Shown in pieces: positions 18,535 through 27,904 of a stretch of 64,000 nucleotides of DNA (positions within the stretch are counted from its first letter, which is position 1; every line of letters begins with the position of its first letter). The notes beneath the pieces were generated by a model. The model was not told the DNA's origin. It worked only from the letters and a program-made list of their open reading frames with translations, and made no database searches. The translations under genes were made by a program, and so were the position numbers. The DNA comes from Streptomyces sparsogenes (GTDB lineage: Bacteria > Actinomycetota > Actinomycetes > Streptomycetales > Streptomycetaceae): positions 33,795-97,794 of the forward strand of contig NZ_MAXF01000100.1 of the NCBI RefSeq assembly GCF_001704635.1, in the 5' to 3' direction.

Positions 18535-19533
18535 CTAGTCCCATGACCCCTGGGCCGGCGGCAGCGCCGCTATCTCCGCGAAGTCCTCGTCCGTCAGCCG
18601 CAGTTCGGCCGCCGCGCAGTTCTCCACCGCCCACCGCGCCCGCTTGGTCCCCGGCACCGGGACCACGTGCCGCCCCTGCCCCAGCAGCCACGCCAGCGCC
18701 ACCTGCGCCGCCGTGACCGAGTCCCCGTGCCGCCGCGCCACCCGGCGCAGCCCGGCCACGATCGGCTGGTTCGCCGCCATCATCTCGGCCGTGAAGCGCG
18801 GGTGCCGGGCCCGTACGTCGTCCGGCTCGAAGCCCTGACCCGGCGTCAGGGTGCCGCTCAGGAAGCCGTTTCCCAGCGGCATCGCGGCCAGGAAGCCGAC
18901 CCCGCGCGAGGCGCACCACGGCACCAGCGCCTCCAGCGCCTCGGGCGACCACACCGAGAGCTCCGCCTGCACACAGCTGACCGGGAAGACCTGCTGCACC
19001 CGCTCCAGCTGCCGCACGGTGGCGTCGTGCATCCCGGCCCCGGCCCGCCGCTGCGCCCGCGCCCCCAGCGCGCACAGCCCCAGCGCCCGTACCTTCCCGG
19101 CCGCGACCAGCTCCGCCATCGCGCCCCAGGTCTCCTCTATCGGCACCTCCGGGTCGGCCCGGTGCAGCTGGTAGAGGTCGATGACGTCGGTCCGCAGCCG
19201 CCGCAGCGAGGCGTCGCAGGCCCGCTTCACATAGCTGGGGTGGCCGTTGGCCACGATGTGGGTCTCGCCCACCAGCAGCCCGCACTTGGTGGACACGAAG
19301 GCGTCCTCGCGCCGCTCCTTGAGCACCCGCCCCACCAGCCGTTCGTTGATGAACGGCCCGTACATGTCGGCGGTGTCCAGCAGGCTCGCGCCCGCGTCGA
19401 GCGCGGCGTGCACGGCGCGCAGCGAGCCCTCGCCGCTGCGCTGGGAAGCGGTGTACGCCCAGCTCATGGGCATGCATCCGAGGCCTATCGCGCCCACCTC
19501 GAGCGTCGCCGCTCCGATTCTCCTGCGCTCCAC
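18535..19533 (-). CDS. Aldo/keto reductase
   Basis: 332 aa from the GTG at 19533, preceded by GGGAGGGG; a longer start at 19608 has no RBS. The AKR (beta/alpha)8 barrel catalytic set is visible: Asp and Tyr in LLDTADMYGPF, Lys in AFVSTKCGLLVGE, His in LYQLHRADP. The cofactor end VVPVPGTKRARW binds the NADPH phosphate in this family. It probably reduces aldehydes or ketones with NADPH in the cytoplasm. The divergent hydroxyacid dehydrogenase begins 73 bp away, so the two may share regulation. Confidence 0.9.
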   Translation of the reverse strand: MERRRIGAATLEVGAIGLGCMPMSWAYTASQRSGEGSLRAVHAALDAGASLLDTADMYGPFINERLVGRVLKERREDAFVSTKCGLLVGETHIVANGHPSYVKRACDASLRRLRTDVIDLYQLHRADPEVPIEETWGAMAELVAAGKVRALGLCALGARAQRRAGAGMHDATVRQLERVQQVFPVSCVQAELSVWSPEALEALVPWCASRGVGFLAAMPLGNGFLSGTLTPGQGFEPDDVRARHPRFTAEMMAANQPIVAGLRRVARRHGDSVTAAQVALAWLLGQGRHVVPVPGTKRARWAVENCAAAELRLTDEDFAEIAALPPAQGSWD

Positions 19534-19606
19534 CTGGCCTGACCCCTCCCGTTTCTCGCACCAAACTAACGTCTGAGTCCGGGTGCTGATCGCATAGCCT
19601 CCAGGC

Positions 19607-20584
19607 ATGAGCGCAGATCACAGCGACACCCCCGAGATCCCCGAGCACCCGCGCCCCCTCGCGTGGCTGCCGTTTCCGGCGGACGAGATCGGCGGGCTCC
19701 CCGACGGCCTGGAGTACGCCCACTGGGACGGCGAGTCCGACTACCCCACGGACCCCGCCCGCTGCGCGTTCTACTGCCTGCCGTACATGAAGAACAAAGA
19801 GGGGGTGCGGCCCCTGCCCGCCATGAGGAACCTGCGCGTGGTGCAGACCCTCACCGCCGGCATAGACCATGTGCAGCCCCACCTCGCGGAGCTGCCGTCC
19901 GGGGTGCGGCTGTGCAACGCGCGCGGGGTGCACGACGCGAGCACCGCCGAGCTGGCCCTGACCCTCATCCTCGCCTCGCTGCGCGGCATCCCCGACTTCG
20001 TGCGCGCCCAGGACGCCGGGCGGTGGAGCCAGGGCTTCCGCCCCGCGCTCGCCGACCGGACCGTGCTGATCGTCGGCTACGGGTCCATCGGCGGCGCGAT
20101 CGAGGACCGGCTCGTGCCGTTCGAGTGCGAGCGGGTACTGCGCGTCGCGCGCTCCCCGCGCACGACCGAGCGCGGTCCGGTGCACCCGATCGACGACTTG
20201 CCCCGACTGCTTCCGGAAGCCGACGTGGTGGTGCTCGTCACCCCGCTCACCCCTGCCACCCGGGGCCTGGCCGGGGCGGACTTCCTGGCCCGGATGAAGG
20301 ACGGCGCGCTGCTGGTGAACGTGGCGCGCGGTCCGGTGGTGGACACCAAGGCGCTCCTCGCCGAGCTGGAATCGGGCCGGCTGCGGGCCGCGCTGGATGT
20401 GACCGACCCCGAACCGCTGCCCGCCGGGCATCCGCTGTGGCACGCTCCAGGAGTGCTCATCACCCCGCACGTGGGGGGTCCGTCGTCGGCCTTCCTGCCC
20501 CGTGCGAAGCGGCTGCTGCGCGACCAGCTGCGCCGTTTCGCGGCCGGTGAACCGCTCAGTCATATCGTCACAACGACCGGATGA
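19607..20584 (+). CDS. D-isomer-specific 2-hydroxyacid dehydrogenase
   Basis: 325 aa. The NAD-binding Rossmann motif is VLIVGYGSIGGAIEDRL. The catalytic residues are the Arg in LLVNVARGPVVDTKAL, the Glu in DVTDPEPLPAGHPLW and the His in LITPHVGGPSSAF. This arrangement is that of the phosphoglycerate/glyoxylate reductase superfamily, which interconverts 2-keto acids and D-2-hydroxy acids. It lacks the extra ASB/ACT domains of SerA. It has its own start 73 bp from the divergent AKR gene. Confidence 0.9.
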   Translation: MSADHSDTPEIPEHPRPLAWLPFPADEIGGLPDGLEYAHWDGESDYPTDPARCAFYCLPYMKNKEGVRPLPAMRNLRVVQTLTAGIDHVQPHLAELPSGVRLCNARGVHDASTAELALTLILASLRGIPDFVRAQDAGRWSQGFRPALADRTVLIVGYGSIGGAIEDRLVPFECERVLRVARSPRTTERGPVHPIDDLPRLLPEADVVVLVTPLTPATRGLAGADFLARMKDGALLVNVARGPVVDTKALLAELESGRLRAALDVTDPEPLPAGHPLWHAPGVLITPHVGGPSSAFLPRAKRLLRDQLRRFAAGEPLSHIVTTTG

Positions 20585-20649
20585 AATGCCCGTGGCACCA
20601 CATACAGACACGGTATGACTGCACTCCGTATATACAACGCCGTTGTCGG

Positions 20650-20662
20650 TTACGGTGTGTAG
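20650..20662 (+). promoter_or_regulatory. BldD-box-like half-match upstream of the cdgF-like gene
   Basis: TTACGGTGTGTAG fits the BldD consensus TNAC-N5-GTNA except for the last base. BldD with c-di-GMP is known to repress several cyclic-di-GMP genes in Streptomyces. One mismatch makes this only suggestive. Confidence 0.25.
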
Positions 20663-20771
20663 ATGACCTATGTCCCTGAGTGACCAGTCTGGTGTATCGT
20701 CCCGAGCGGGGGCTGCGCCACTGACCGAACGGCGTCAGCGATGGACCGGAACTCAAGGGGGGCGACGGGCG

Positions 20772-20864
20772 ATGCATGGCCAATGGACCCACGACCCGAC
20801 GCGGCTCAGGCGTCGACTGCTAGCTTCCGGCGCCCTCGCGCGGCGCTCGAGGGCCGTCCGGTGA
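20772..20864 (+). CDS. Possible 30-aa upstream peptide coupled to the cdgF-like gene
   Basis: ATG at 20772 is preceded by AAGGGGGG at a 9-nt spacing, the best ribosome binding site in this region. The frame is MHGQWTHDPTRLRRRLLASG then ALARRSRAVR, and its TGA overlaps the GTG at 20861 (GTGA). It may be a translated leader coupled to the downstream gene. Third-base GC is about 79%, below real genes here, so it could also be non-coding. Confidence 0.3.
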   Translation: MHGQWTHDPTRLRRRLLASGALARRSRAVR

Positions 20865-23848
20865 GCGCCACCGGAGCGGTGCTCGCCAGGCCGTCGGTCT
20901 CCGGCGGCCGGGCGGGGCTGCTGCCCCAGGTCGTCCTCGCCCTGGTCTGCGGGGGATACGCGGCGGGCGCGGTGCTCGGCTGGGGATCGCCCGAACTGGC
21001 CTTGTTCATGGGCGACTTCGGCCTCAGCGCCGCCGCCCTGACCGCCACCGTCTCCTGCCTGTGGCACGGCCGCACGCGCTCCGGGCGGCTGCGCCCCGCC
21101 TGGCTGCTGTTCGCGGCCTCCTCCTTCATGGCGGCGCTCGGCAACGGCGTATGGGGCTGGTACGAGGTGGTGCTCGGCCGCCCGGTGCCCAGCCCCTCGG
21201 CCGCCGACTTCTGCTTCCTGCTCTTCGCCCCGCCCGCCATCGTCGGGATGCTGGTGCTCGCCAAGCGCCCGGCCACCCGCGCCGGCTGGATCTGTCTGGC
21301 GCTGGACGCCTGGCTGATGGCCGGATCGCTGCTGACCCTCTCGTGGAGCCTGGCGCTCGCCCACACCGGCCCGTTCGGCGGGGGCGGCGAGCCCGTGGCG
21401 CGCAGGGCCTTCTCGCTCGCCTACCCGCTGCTGGACATCGTGCTGATCAGCATGGTCGTCGCGGTGCACTTCCGGCGGTCCTCGGCCAACCGCTCCGCGA
21501 TCAACACCGCGATCGCCGCCTTCGCGCTGACCGTGCTGTGCGACGCGCTGTTCACCTCGCCCCTGCTGCGCGAGGGCTACCGCTCCGGACAGATCCTTGA
21601 CGCCGGGTGGTTCGCGGGCTCCATACTGCTCGCGTACGCCCCCTGGGTGGCCCGGCGCGAGGCCGCCCAGGCCCCGCCGGCCGTGCTCCGCCGCCCCGCC
21701 CAGCCCAGCCGGACCAGCGCGGGCTCGCTCGCCGCCCTCGCGCCGTACCTCGCCGCCGCCGTCTGCACCCTGGGGATCCTCTACAACGTGATGGACGGCC
21801 GACCGATCGACGGGGTGATGCTCTTCACCGCCTGCGCGGTCGTGCTGGCCCTGGTCGTCCGGCAGGCCATCATGCTGCTCGACAACATCGCCCTCACCCA
21901 GGAGCTGGCGGAGAAGGAGAACCACTTCCGCTCCCTGGTGCAGAGCTCCAGCGACGTCATCATGATCGCCGCGCCCACCGGCATACTGCGCTACGTCAGC
22001 CCGGCCGCCTCCGGGGTCTACGGCCGCGACGCGGACGAGCTGGTCGGCTCGGAGCTGGCCTCCCTCATCCACCCCGAGGACCTGGGCTCGGTCGTCCACG
22101 AGGTGCGGCGCTTCCTCGCCGCCTCGCCGGGGGAGGAGCCCACCACCCGCATCGAGTGCCGCTTCCGCTCCGGCTCCGGCGACTGGCTCAACGTCGAGTC
22201 GACGATCAACCGCCACCAGGGCGGCCTCATCTTCAACAGCCGGGACGTCACCGAGCGGGTGCGGCTCCAGGCCCAGCTCCAGCACAACGCCGAGCACGAC
22301 CCGCTCACCGACCTGCCCAACCGCTCCCTGTTCACCAAGCGGGTCGGCCACGCCCTCGGCGGGCGGCGCCGCACCGACGCGGGCACCGCGGTGCTCTACA
22401 TCGACCTCGACGGGTTCAAGGCCGTCAACGACACCGTCGGCCACCAGGCGGGCGACGAACTGCTGGTCCAGGCCGCCCGCCGGCTCCAGGAGTCCGTGCG
22501 CTCCGGGTCCGGGGACTGCGCGGCCCGCCTCGGGGGCGACGAGTTCGCCGCGCTGATCATCGGCGACGGGGACGGCGACCAGGACGCCGCCGCCCGCGAG
22601 TGCCGCATCCTGGAGATCGCCGACCGGCTGCGCCTCAGGCTCTCCCAGCCGTACCAGGTCGTGGGCGGTACCGAGGTGCGGGTGGCCGCCAGCATCGGCG
22701 TCGCCTTCGCCGAGCCCGGCGTCAGCCCCGGGGCCCTGATGCGCAACGCGGACCTGGCGATGTACCGCGCCAAGTCCGCGGGCAAGAACCGGGTCGAGCT
22801 GTACGCGCCGCAGATGCAGGCCGACGTGGCGCGGCGCGCCGAGTTCGCCTCCCGGCTGCGGACCGCCCTCCACGACGGCGAGTTCGTCCTGCTGCACCAG
22901 CCCGTCGTGGAGCTCGCCGGCGGCCGGATCACCGCCGTCGCGGCCCAGCCCCGCTGGCGCTCGGCGCAGGGCATCCTGTTCACCCCGGCCGAGTTCCTCC
23001 GGGTCGCCGACAGCGGGCGCGGCGGCGGCGAGGACGCGGCCCGCACCGCCGAGCTGGCCCGCTGGACGCTGGAGACGGCCGTCGAGCAGGCCGCCGAGCG
23101 CCGCCGCGACGGATTCCCGGTCCCGGTGTGCGTGCGGCTCCCCGCCGGTCGCCTCGTGGACAAGTCGATGCCGCCCAAGAGCGTCGAGACCCTGCTGGCC
23201 CGCCACGGCCTGCCCTCCGGCGCGCTGATCCTTGAGCTCACCGACAGCGACCCCCGGGTGCCGCTGGACGAACTGGAGCACCGCCTGAGCGCGCTGCGGC
23301 GCCTCGGCGTGCGCATCGCCCTCGACGGCTTCGGCAGCGGCTACGCCGCCATCCGGGCGCTGCGCAGGCTCCCCATCGACCTGCTCAAGCTCGACCGGGG
23401 GCTCGTGGAGGGCGTCGTCGAGTCCTCCCGGCTGCACAAGATCACCTCGGGGCTGCTGCGGATCGCCGGCGACCTGGGCATGCAGTCCCTCGCGGAAGGG
23501 GTCGACCTGCCCGAGCAGATCGTCGCCCTGCGGGCCATGGGGTGCACCCACGTCCTGGGGACGGCCTTCTCCGGCCCGCTCGACGAGCACCGGCTGCGCC
23601 GCGCCCTGAACCGCGGCTCGTACCCCGTGCCGCGCTCGGACAGCCCGGTCCTGGTCGGCGGGGCGCTGCCGACCCGGCACCTCGGCCACATCCCGGCACA
23701 TGCCTCGGCGCACGCCTCAACCCACGCCTCGGGCCATGGCGCGGCTCACAGCGCGGCCCACGGCGCGGGGCACGGGCCGCGACGGGCGGAGTCTCACATC
23801 CACCCGGCCTCCCGCTCAAATACTGAGACGCCCGTCCCACCCACTTGA
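20861..23848 (+). CDS. cdgF: Membrane PAS-GGDEF-EAL protein, CdgF-like, with degenerate EAL domain
   Basis: 995 aa from the GTG at 20861 (GAGG 9 nt upstream); in-frame ATGs at 20783 and 20741 would add 26 or 40 residues. About ten hydrophobic segments fill residues ~20-345. A PAS domain follows (HFRSLVQSSSDVIMIAAPTG). GGDEF is intact: DPLTDLPNRSLF and ARLGGDEFAALI. The EAL domain is eroded: AVAAQPRW replaces the EALLRW-type motif, CVRLPAG replaces VNLS, LDGFGSGY replaces DDFGTGY, and the terminal QG is VLGTAF. It should therefore make c-di-GMP but not degrade it. The last ~45 residues are His/Ala-rich. Position before ilvB matches cdgF of S. coelicolor from memory. Confidence 0.85.
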   Translation: MSATGAVLARPSVSGGRAGLLPQVVLALVCGGYAAGAVLGWGSPELALFMGDFGLSAAALTATVSCLWHGRTRSGRLRPAWLLFAASSFMAALGNGVWGWYEVVLGRPVPSPSAADFCFLLFAPPAIVGMLVLAKRPATRAGWICLALDAWLMAGSLLTLSWSLALAHTGPFGGGGEPVARRAFSLAYPLLDIVLISMVVAVHFRRSSANRSAINTAIAAFALTVLCDALFTSPLLREGYRSGQILDAGWFAGSILLAYAPWVARREAAQAPPAVLRRPAQPSRTSAGSLAALAPYLAAAVCTLGILYNVMDGRPIDGVMLFTACAVVLALVVRQAIMLLDNIALTQELAEKENHFRSLVQSSSDVIMIAAPTGILRYVSPAASGVYGRDADELVGSELASLIHPEDLGSVVHEVRRFLAASPGEEPTTRIECRFRSGSGDWLNVESTINRHQGGLIFNSRDVTERVRLQAQLQHNAEHDPLTDLPNRSLFTKRVGHALGGRRRTDAGTAVLYIDLDGFKAVNDTVGHQAGDELLVQAARRLQESVRSGSGDCAARLGGDEFAALIIGDGDGDQDAAARECRILEIADRLRLRLSQPYQVVGGTEVRVAASIGVAFAEPGVSPGALMRNADLAMYRAKSAGKNRVELYAPQMQADVARRAEFASRLRTALHDGEFVLLHQPVVELAGGRITAVAAQPRWRSAQGILFTPAEFLRVADSGRGGGEDAARTAELARWTLETAVEQAAERRRDGFPVPVCVRLPAGRLVDKSMPPKSVETLLARHGLPSGALILELTDSDPRVPLDELEHRLSALRRLGVRIALDGFGSGYAAIRALRRLPIDLLKLDRGLVEGVVESSRLHKITSGLLRIAGDLGMQSLAEGVDLPEQIVALRAMGCTHVLGTAFSGPLDEHRLRRALNRGSYPVPRSDSPVLVGGALPTRHLGHIPAHASAHASTHASGHGAAHSAAHGAGHGPRRAESHIHPASRSNTETPVPPT

Positions 23849-23874
23849 CACCCGGTGCGCGCCGGGGGGAGGGT
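23845..23874 (+). promoter_or_regulatory. Likely ilvB operon promoter
   Basis: A consensus -35 TTGACA (23845-23850) overlaps the stop codon of the cdgF-like gene. An 18-nt spacer leads to GAGGGT, a weak -10 of the TAGGGT type. Transcription would begin near 23881, at or next to the leader peptide start codon. Confidence 0.5.
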
Positions 23875-23881
23875 CGGAGCC

Positions 23882-23923
23882 ATGCGCACCCGAATTCTCG
23901 TACTTGGAAAGCGCGTCGGCTGA
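23882..23923 (+). CDS. ilvB leader peptide
   Basis: 13 codons: MRTRILVLGKRVG. It contains Ile-Leu-Val-Leu in a row and a further Val, that is, codons for all three branched-chain amino acids that the downstream operon makes. It is followed at once by a pause-type hairpin (GCAGGGC/GCCCTGC, 23924-23946) and then by an intrinsic terminator. This is the classical arrangement of leader-peptide attenuation: shortage of Ile, Leu or Val stalls the ribosome and should prevent termination. Attenuators of this kind are known upstream of actinobacterial ilvB. Confidence 0.8.
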   Translation: MRTRILVLGKRVG

Positions 23924-23963
23924 GCAGGGCCCCATACCAGCCCTGCGGACCCCACCGGCGCGC

Positions 23964-23998
23964 TCCCCTCGCTTGCCTCACGGCACGAGGGGTTTTTT
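23964..23998 (+). terminator. ilvB transcription attenuator
   Basis: Stem CCCCTCG (23965-23971) with CGAGGGG (23986-23992), an inner TGCC/GGCA stem, then six T residues (23993-23998). This is a textbook Rho-independent terminator 70 nt before ilvB and is unusual in this genome for its T run, which supports an attenuator role. Confidence 0.85.
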
Positions 23999-24067
23999 GT
24001 TGCACCGACACAAGTCGTATCGCTCTCCCACTCCCCGCACAGACCCTCATCCGAGAAGAGAATGCCG

Positions 24068-25918
24068 ATGACCGAGCAGGCCACCGGGGCCCACCATCCC
24101 CAGCCGCGGCCCCGTAACGGCGGTTCCCAGCCCGCCCCCGTCGAGCACGTCACGGGCGCGCAGTCCCTCATCCGCTCGCTCGAGGAGGTCGGTGCCGACA
24201 CCGTCTTCGGCATCCCCGGCGGCGCCATTCTGCCGGCGTACGACCCGATGATGGACTCCTCCAAGGTCCGGCACGTGCTCGTCCGCCACGAGCAGGGCGC
24301 GGGCCACGCCGCCACCGGCTACGCCCAGGCCACCGGCAAGGTCGGCGTCTGCATGGCGACCTCGGGTCCCGGCGCCACCAACCTGGTCACCCCGATCGCC
24401 GACGCGCACATGGACTCCGTGCCCATCGTCGCGATCACCGGTCAGGTCGCCTCCAAGGCCATCGGCACGGACGCCTTCCAGGAGGCGGACATCTGCGGCA
24501 TCACCATGCCGATCACCAAGCACAACTTCCTGGTCACCCGGGCCGAGGACATCCCCAGGACGATCGCCGAGGCGTTCCACATCGCCTCCACCGGCCGCCC
24601 CGGCCCGGTCCTGGTCGACATCGCCAAGGACGCCCTCCAGACGCAGACCACCTTCTCCTGGCCGCCGCAGACCGACCTGCCCGGCTACCGCCCGGTCACC
24701 AAGCCGCACGCCAAGCAGATCCGCGAGGCCGCCCGCCTGATCACCCAGGCCGAGCGCCCGGTGCTGTACGTGGGCGGCGGCGTCCTCAAGGCCCACGCCA
24801 CCGCCGAACTGAAGGTGCTGGCCGAGCTGACCGGCGCGCCCGTCACCACCACGCTGATGGCGCTGGGCGCCTTCCCCGACACCCACCGCCAGCACCTGGG
24901 CATGCCCGGCATGCACGGCACCGTCGCCGCCGTCACCGCCCTGCAGAAGGCCGATCTGATCGTCGCCCTCGGCGCGCGCTTCGACGACCGGGTCACCGGC
25001 AAGCTGGACTCCTTCGCCCCGCACGCCAAGGTGGTCCACGCCGACATCGACCCGGCCGAGATCGGCAAGAACCGCACGGCCGACGTGCCGATCGTCGGCG
25101 ACGCCCGCGAGGTGATCGCGGACCTGGTCGTCGCGGTCCAGGCCGAGCACGACGCCGGCCACGTCGGCGACTACTCCGGCTGGTGGGAGGACCTGGACCG
25201 GTGGCGGGAGACCTACCCGCTGGGCTACGAGCAGCCCCAGGACGGCAGCCTGTCCCCGCAGCAGGTCATCCAGCGGATCGGGCAGCTCGCGCCGGAGGAC
25301 ACGATCTTCGCCGCGGGCGTCGGCCAGCACCAGATGTGGGCCGCCCACTTCATCGACTACGAGAAGCCGGCCACCTGGCTGAACTCCGGCGGCGCCGGGA
25401 CCATGGGCTACGCGGTCCCGGCCGCGACGGGCGCCAAGGCCGGCACCCCGGGCCGTACGGTCTGGGCGATCGACGGTGACGGCTGCTTCCAGATGACCAA
25501 CCAGGAGCTGGTCACCTGCGCGCTGAACAACATCCCGATCAAGGTCGCGATCATCAACAACGGCGCGCTGGGCATGGTCCGCCAGTGGCAGACGCTGTTC
25601 TACAACCAGCGCTACTCCAACACCGTGCTGCACTCGGGACCGGACGCCCCCGCCCCGACCAGCGCCGGCACCCGCGTCCCCGACTTCGTCAAGCTCGCCG
25701 AGGCCATGGGCTGCATCGGCATCCGCTGCGAGGACCCGGCCGACCTGGACGCCGTGATCGAGAAGGCCAACGCGATCAACGACCGGCCGGTGGTCGTGGA
25801 CTTCATCGTCCACGAGGACGCCATGGTCTGGCCGATGGTCGCCGCCGGCACCTCCAACGACGAGATCCAGGCGGCGCGCGGCGTCCGCCCGGACTTCGGC
25901 GACGGCGAAGACGACTGA
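24068..25918 (+). CDS. ilvB: Acetolactate synthase large (catalytic) subunit
   Basis: 616 aa from the ATG at 24068; GAGAAGAG ends 7 nt before it, whereas the ATG at 24062 is only 1 nt away. ThDP-enzyme features are clear: FGIPGGAILPAYDPM and the catalytic Glu region VRHEQGAGHAATGYA at the N-terminus, the central FAD/nucleotide domain, and the C-terminal ThDP motif GDGCFQMTNQELVT leading to NNGALGMVRQWQ. The enzyme condenses two pyruvates, or pyruvate with 2-ketobutyrate, the first shared step to Val/Leu and Ile. The small subunit gene follows after 36 nt. Confidence 0.97.
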   Translation: MTEQATGAHHPQPRPRNGGSQPAPVEHVTGAQSLIRSLEEVGADTVFGIPGGAILPAYDPMMDSSKVRHVLVRHEQGAGHAATGYAQATGKVGVCMATSGPGATNLVTPIADAHMDSVPIVAITGQVASKAIGTDAFQEADICGITMPITKHNFLVTRAEDIPRTIAEAFHIASTGRPGPVLVDIAKDALQTQTTFSWPPQTDLPGYRPVTKPHAKQIREAARLITQAERPVLYVGGGVLKAHATAELKVLAELTGAPVTTTLMALGAFPDTHRQHLGMPGMHGTVAAVTALQKADLIVALGARFDDRVTGKLDSFAPHAKVVHADIDPAEIGKNRTADVPIVGDAREVIADLVVAVQAEHDAGHVGDYSGWWEDLDRWRETYPLGYEQPQDGSLSPQQVIQRIGQLAPEDTIFAAGVGQHQMWAAHFIDYEKPATWLNSGGAGTMGYAVPAATGAKAGTPGRTVWAIDGDGCFQMTNQELVTCALNNIPIKVAIINNGALGMVRQWQTLFYNQRYSNTVLHSGPDAPAPTSAGTRVPDFVKLAEAMGCIGIRCEDPADLDAVIEKANAINDRPVVVDFIVHEDAMVWPMVAAGTSNDEIQAARGVRPDFGDGEDD

Positions 25919-25954
25919 GGCCGGGACAGCAGAGAGAAGAGAGACTTCACGCCC

Positions 25955-26482
25955 ATGTCCACCAAGCACACCCTCTCCGTCCTGGTCGAGAACACCCCCG
26001 GCATCCTGGCCCGGATCGCCGCGCTGTTCTCCCGCCGCGGCTTCAACATCGACTCGCTCGCGGTCGGGGTCACCGAGCACCCCGACATCTCCCGGATCAC
26101 CATCGTGGTGAATGTCGAGGAGCTGCCGCTGGAGCAGGTCACCAAGCAGCTCAACAAGCTCGTCAACGTCCTGAAGATCGTCGAGCTGGAGGACAGCCAG
26201 GCGATCCAGCGGGAACTCGTCCTGGTGAAGGTCCGCGCCGACAACGAGACCCGCTCCCAGATCGTCGAGATCGTCCAGCTGTTCCGCGCCAAGACCGTGG
26301 ACGTCTCCCCGGAGGCCGTGACCATCGAGGCCACCGGCAGCAGCGACAAGCTCGAAGCCATGCTCAAGATGCTGGAACCGTACGGCATCAAGGAGCTGGT
26401 CCAGTCCGGCACCATCGCCATAGGGCGCGGCGCCCGCTCCATCACCGACCGGAGCCTGCGCGCGCTCGACCGGACCGCCTGA
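25955..26482 (+). CDS. ilvH: Acetolactate synthase small (regulatory) subunit
   Basis: 175 aa. The N-terminal ACT domain is LSVLVENTPGILARIAALFS with RRGFNIDSLAVGVTE. A second ACT-like half begins around ELVLVKVRADNETRSQI. This subunit (IlvN/IlvH) binds valine and confers feedback inhibition on IlvB. An AGAGAAGAGAG purine run lies upstream. The gene is co-directional with ilvB and ilvC, and the ilvB attenuator should control all three. Confidence 0.97.
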   Translation: MSTKHTLSVLVENTPGILARIAALFSRRGFNIDSLAVGVTEHPDISRITIVVNVEELPLEQVTKQLNKLVNVLKIVELEDSQAIQRELVLVKVRADNETRSQIVEIVQLFRAKTVDVSPEAVTIEATGSSDKLEAMLKMLEPYGIKELVQSGTIAIGRGARSITDRSLRALDRTA

Positions 26483-26613
26483 CCAGCGGCACCGGGCGCC
26501 GGGCGGCCGATCACGGCCGGTCCGGGGCCCGTATGGCGAGACCCCGAAACCTTTCGTCGCCCGCCCGTCATACGGTGGGACGCACAACCCGAAAACGCTA
26601 GGAGAACCCCGAA

Positions 26614-27612
<999 letters not shown>

Positions 27613-27664
27613 GCCCTTGTGGCCTCGGGTGTGACGGGGAGCCTCGTCACACCCCGGGCCGTTA

Positions 27665-27706
27665 CGGACCGGCCCCCCGGGCCCGCACCTCGGGGGGCCC
27701 GGTCCG
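27665..27706 (+). terminator. ilvC terminator
   Basis: Long GC stem CGGACCGG-CCCCCCG pairing with CGGGGGGCCCGGTCCG, 52 nt after ilvC; a smaller hairpin GGTGTGACG/CGTCACACC lies just before it. Together they separate the ilv run from serA. Confidence 0.75.
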
Positions 27707-27904
27707 CGTCTTGTCCATCATGCAAGACCACGTGCGGGTGATCCTGCCGCTATGGCGCAAAACGCCTACCGGACGCCACTACACTGCAGGGAACAAGCGC
27801 GTCAGGGCTCACAGCGTCGTGCGTCTTTCACGCGGCTGCCCCCCTTCACGCCTGCGGCCGTCGGGACGGCCGTCCGCATAGGACTAGTGAGGACTGAAGA
27901 CCAC

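Noticed and set aside
20753..23713. Minus-strand open frame of 986 codons
   Set aside because: Antisense shadow of the GGDEF-EAL gene with no recognisable domain.
24047..26587. Minus-strand open frame of 846 codons
   Set aside because: Antisense of ilvB and ilvH, both unmistakable.
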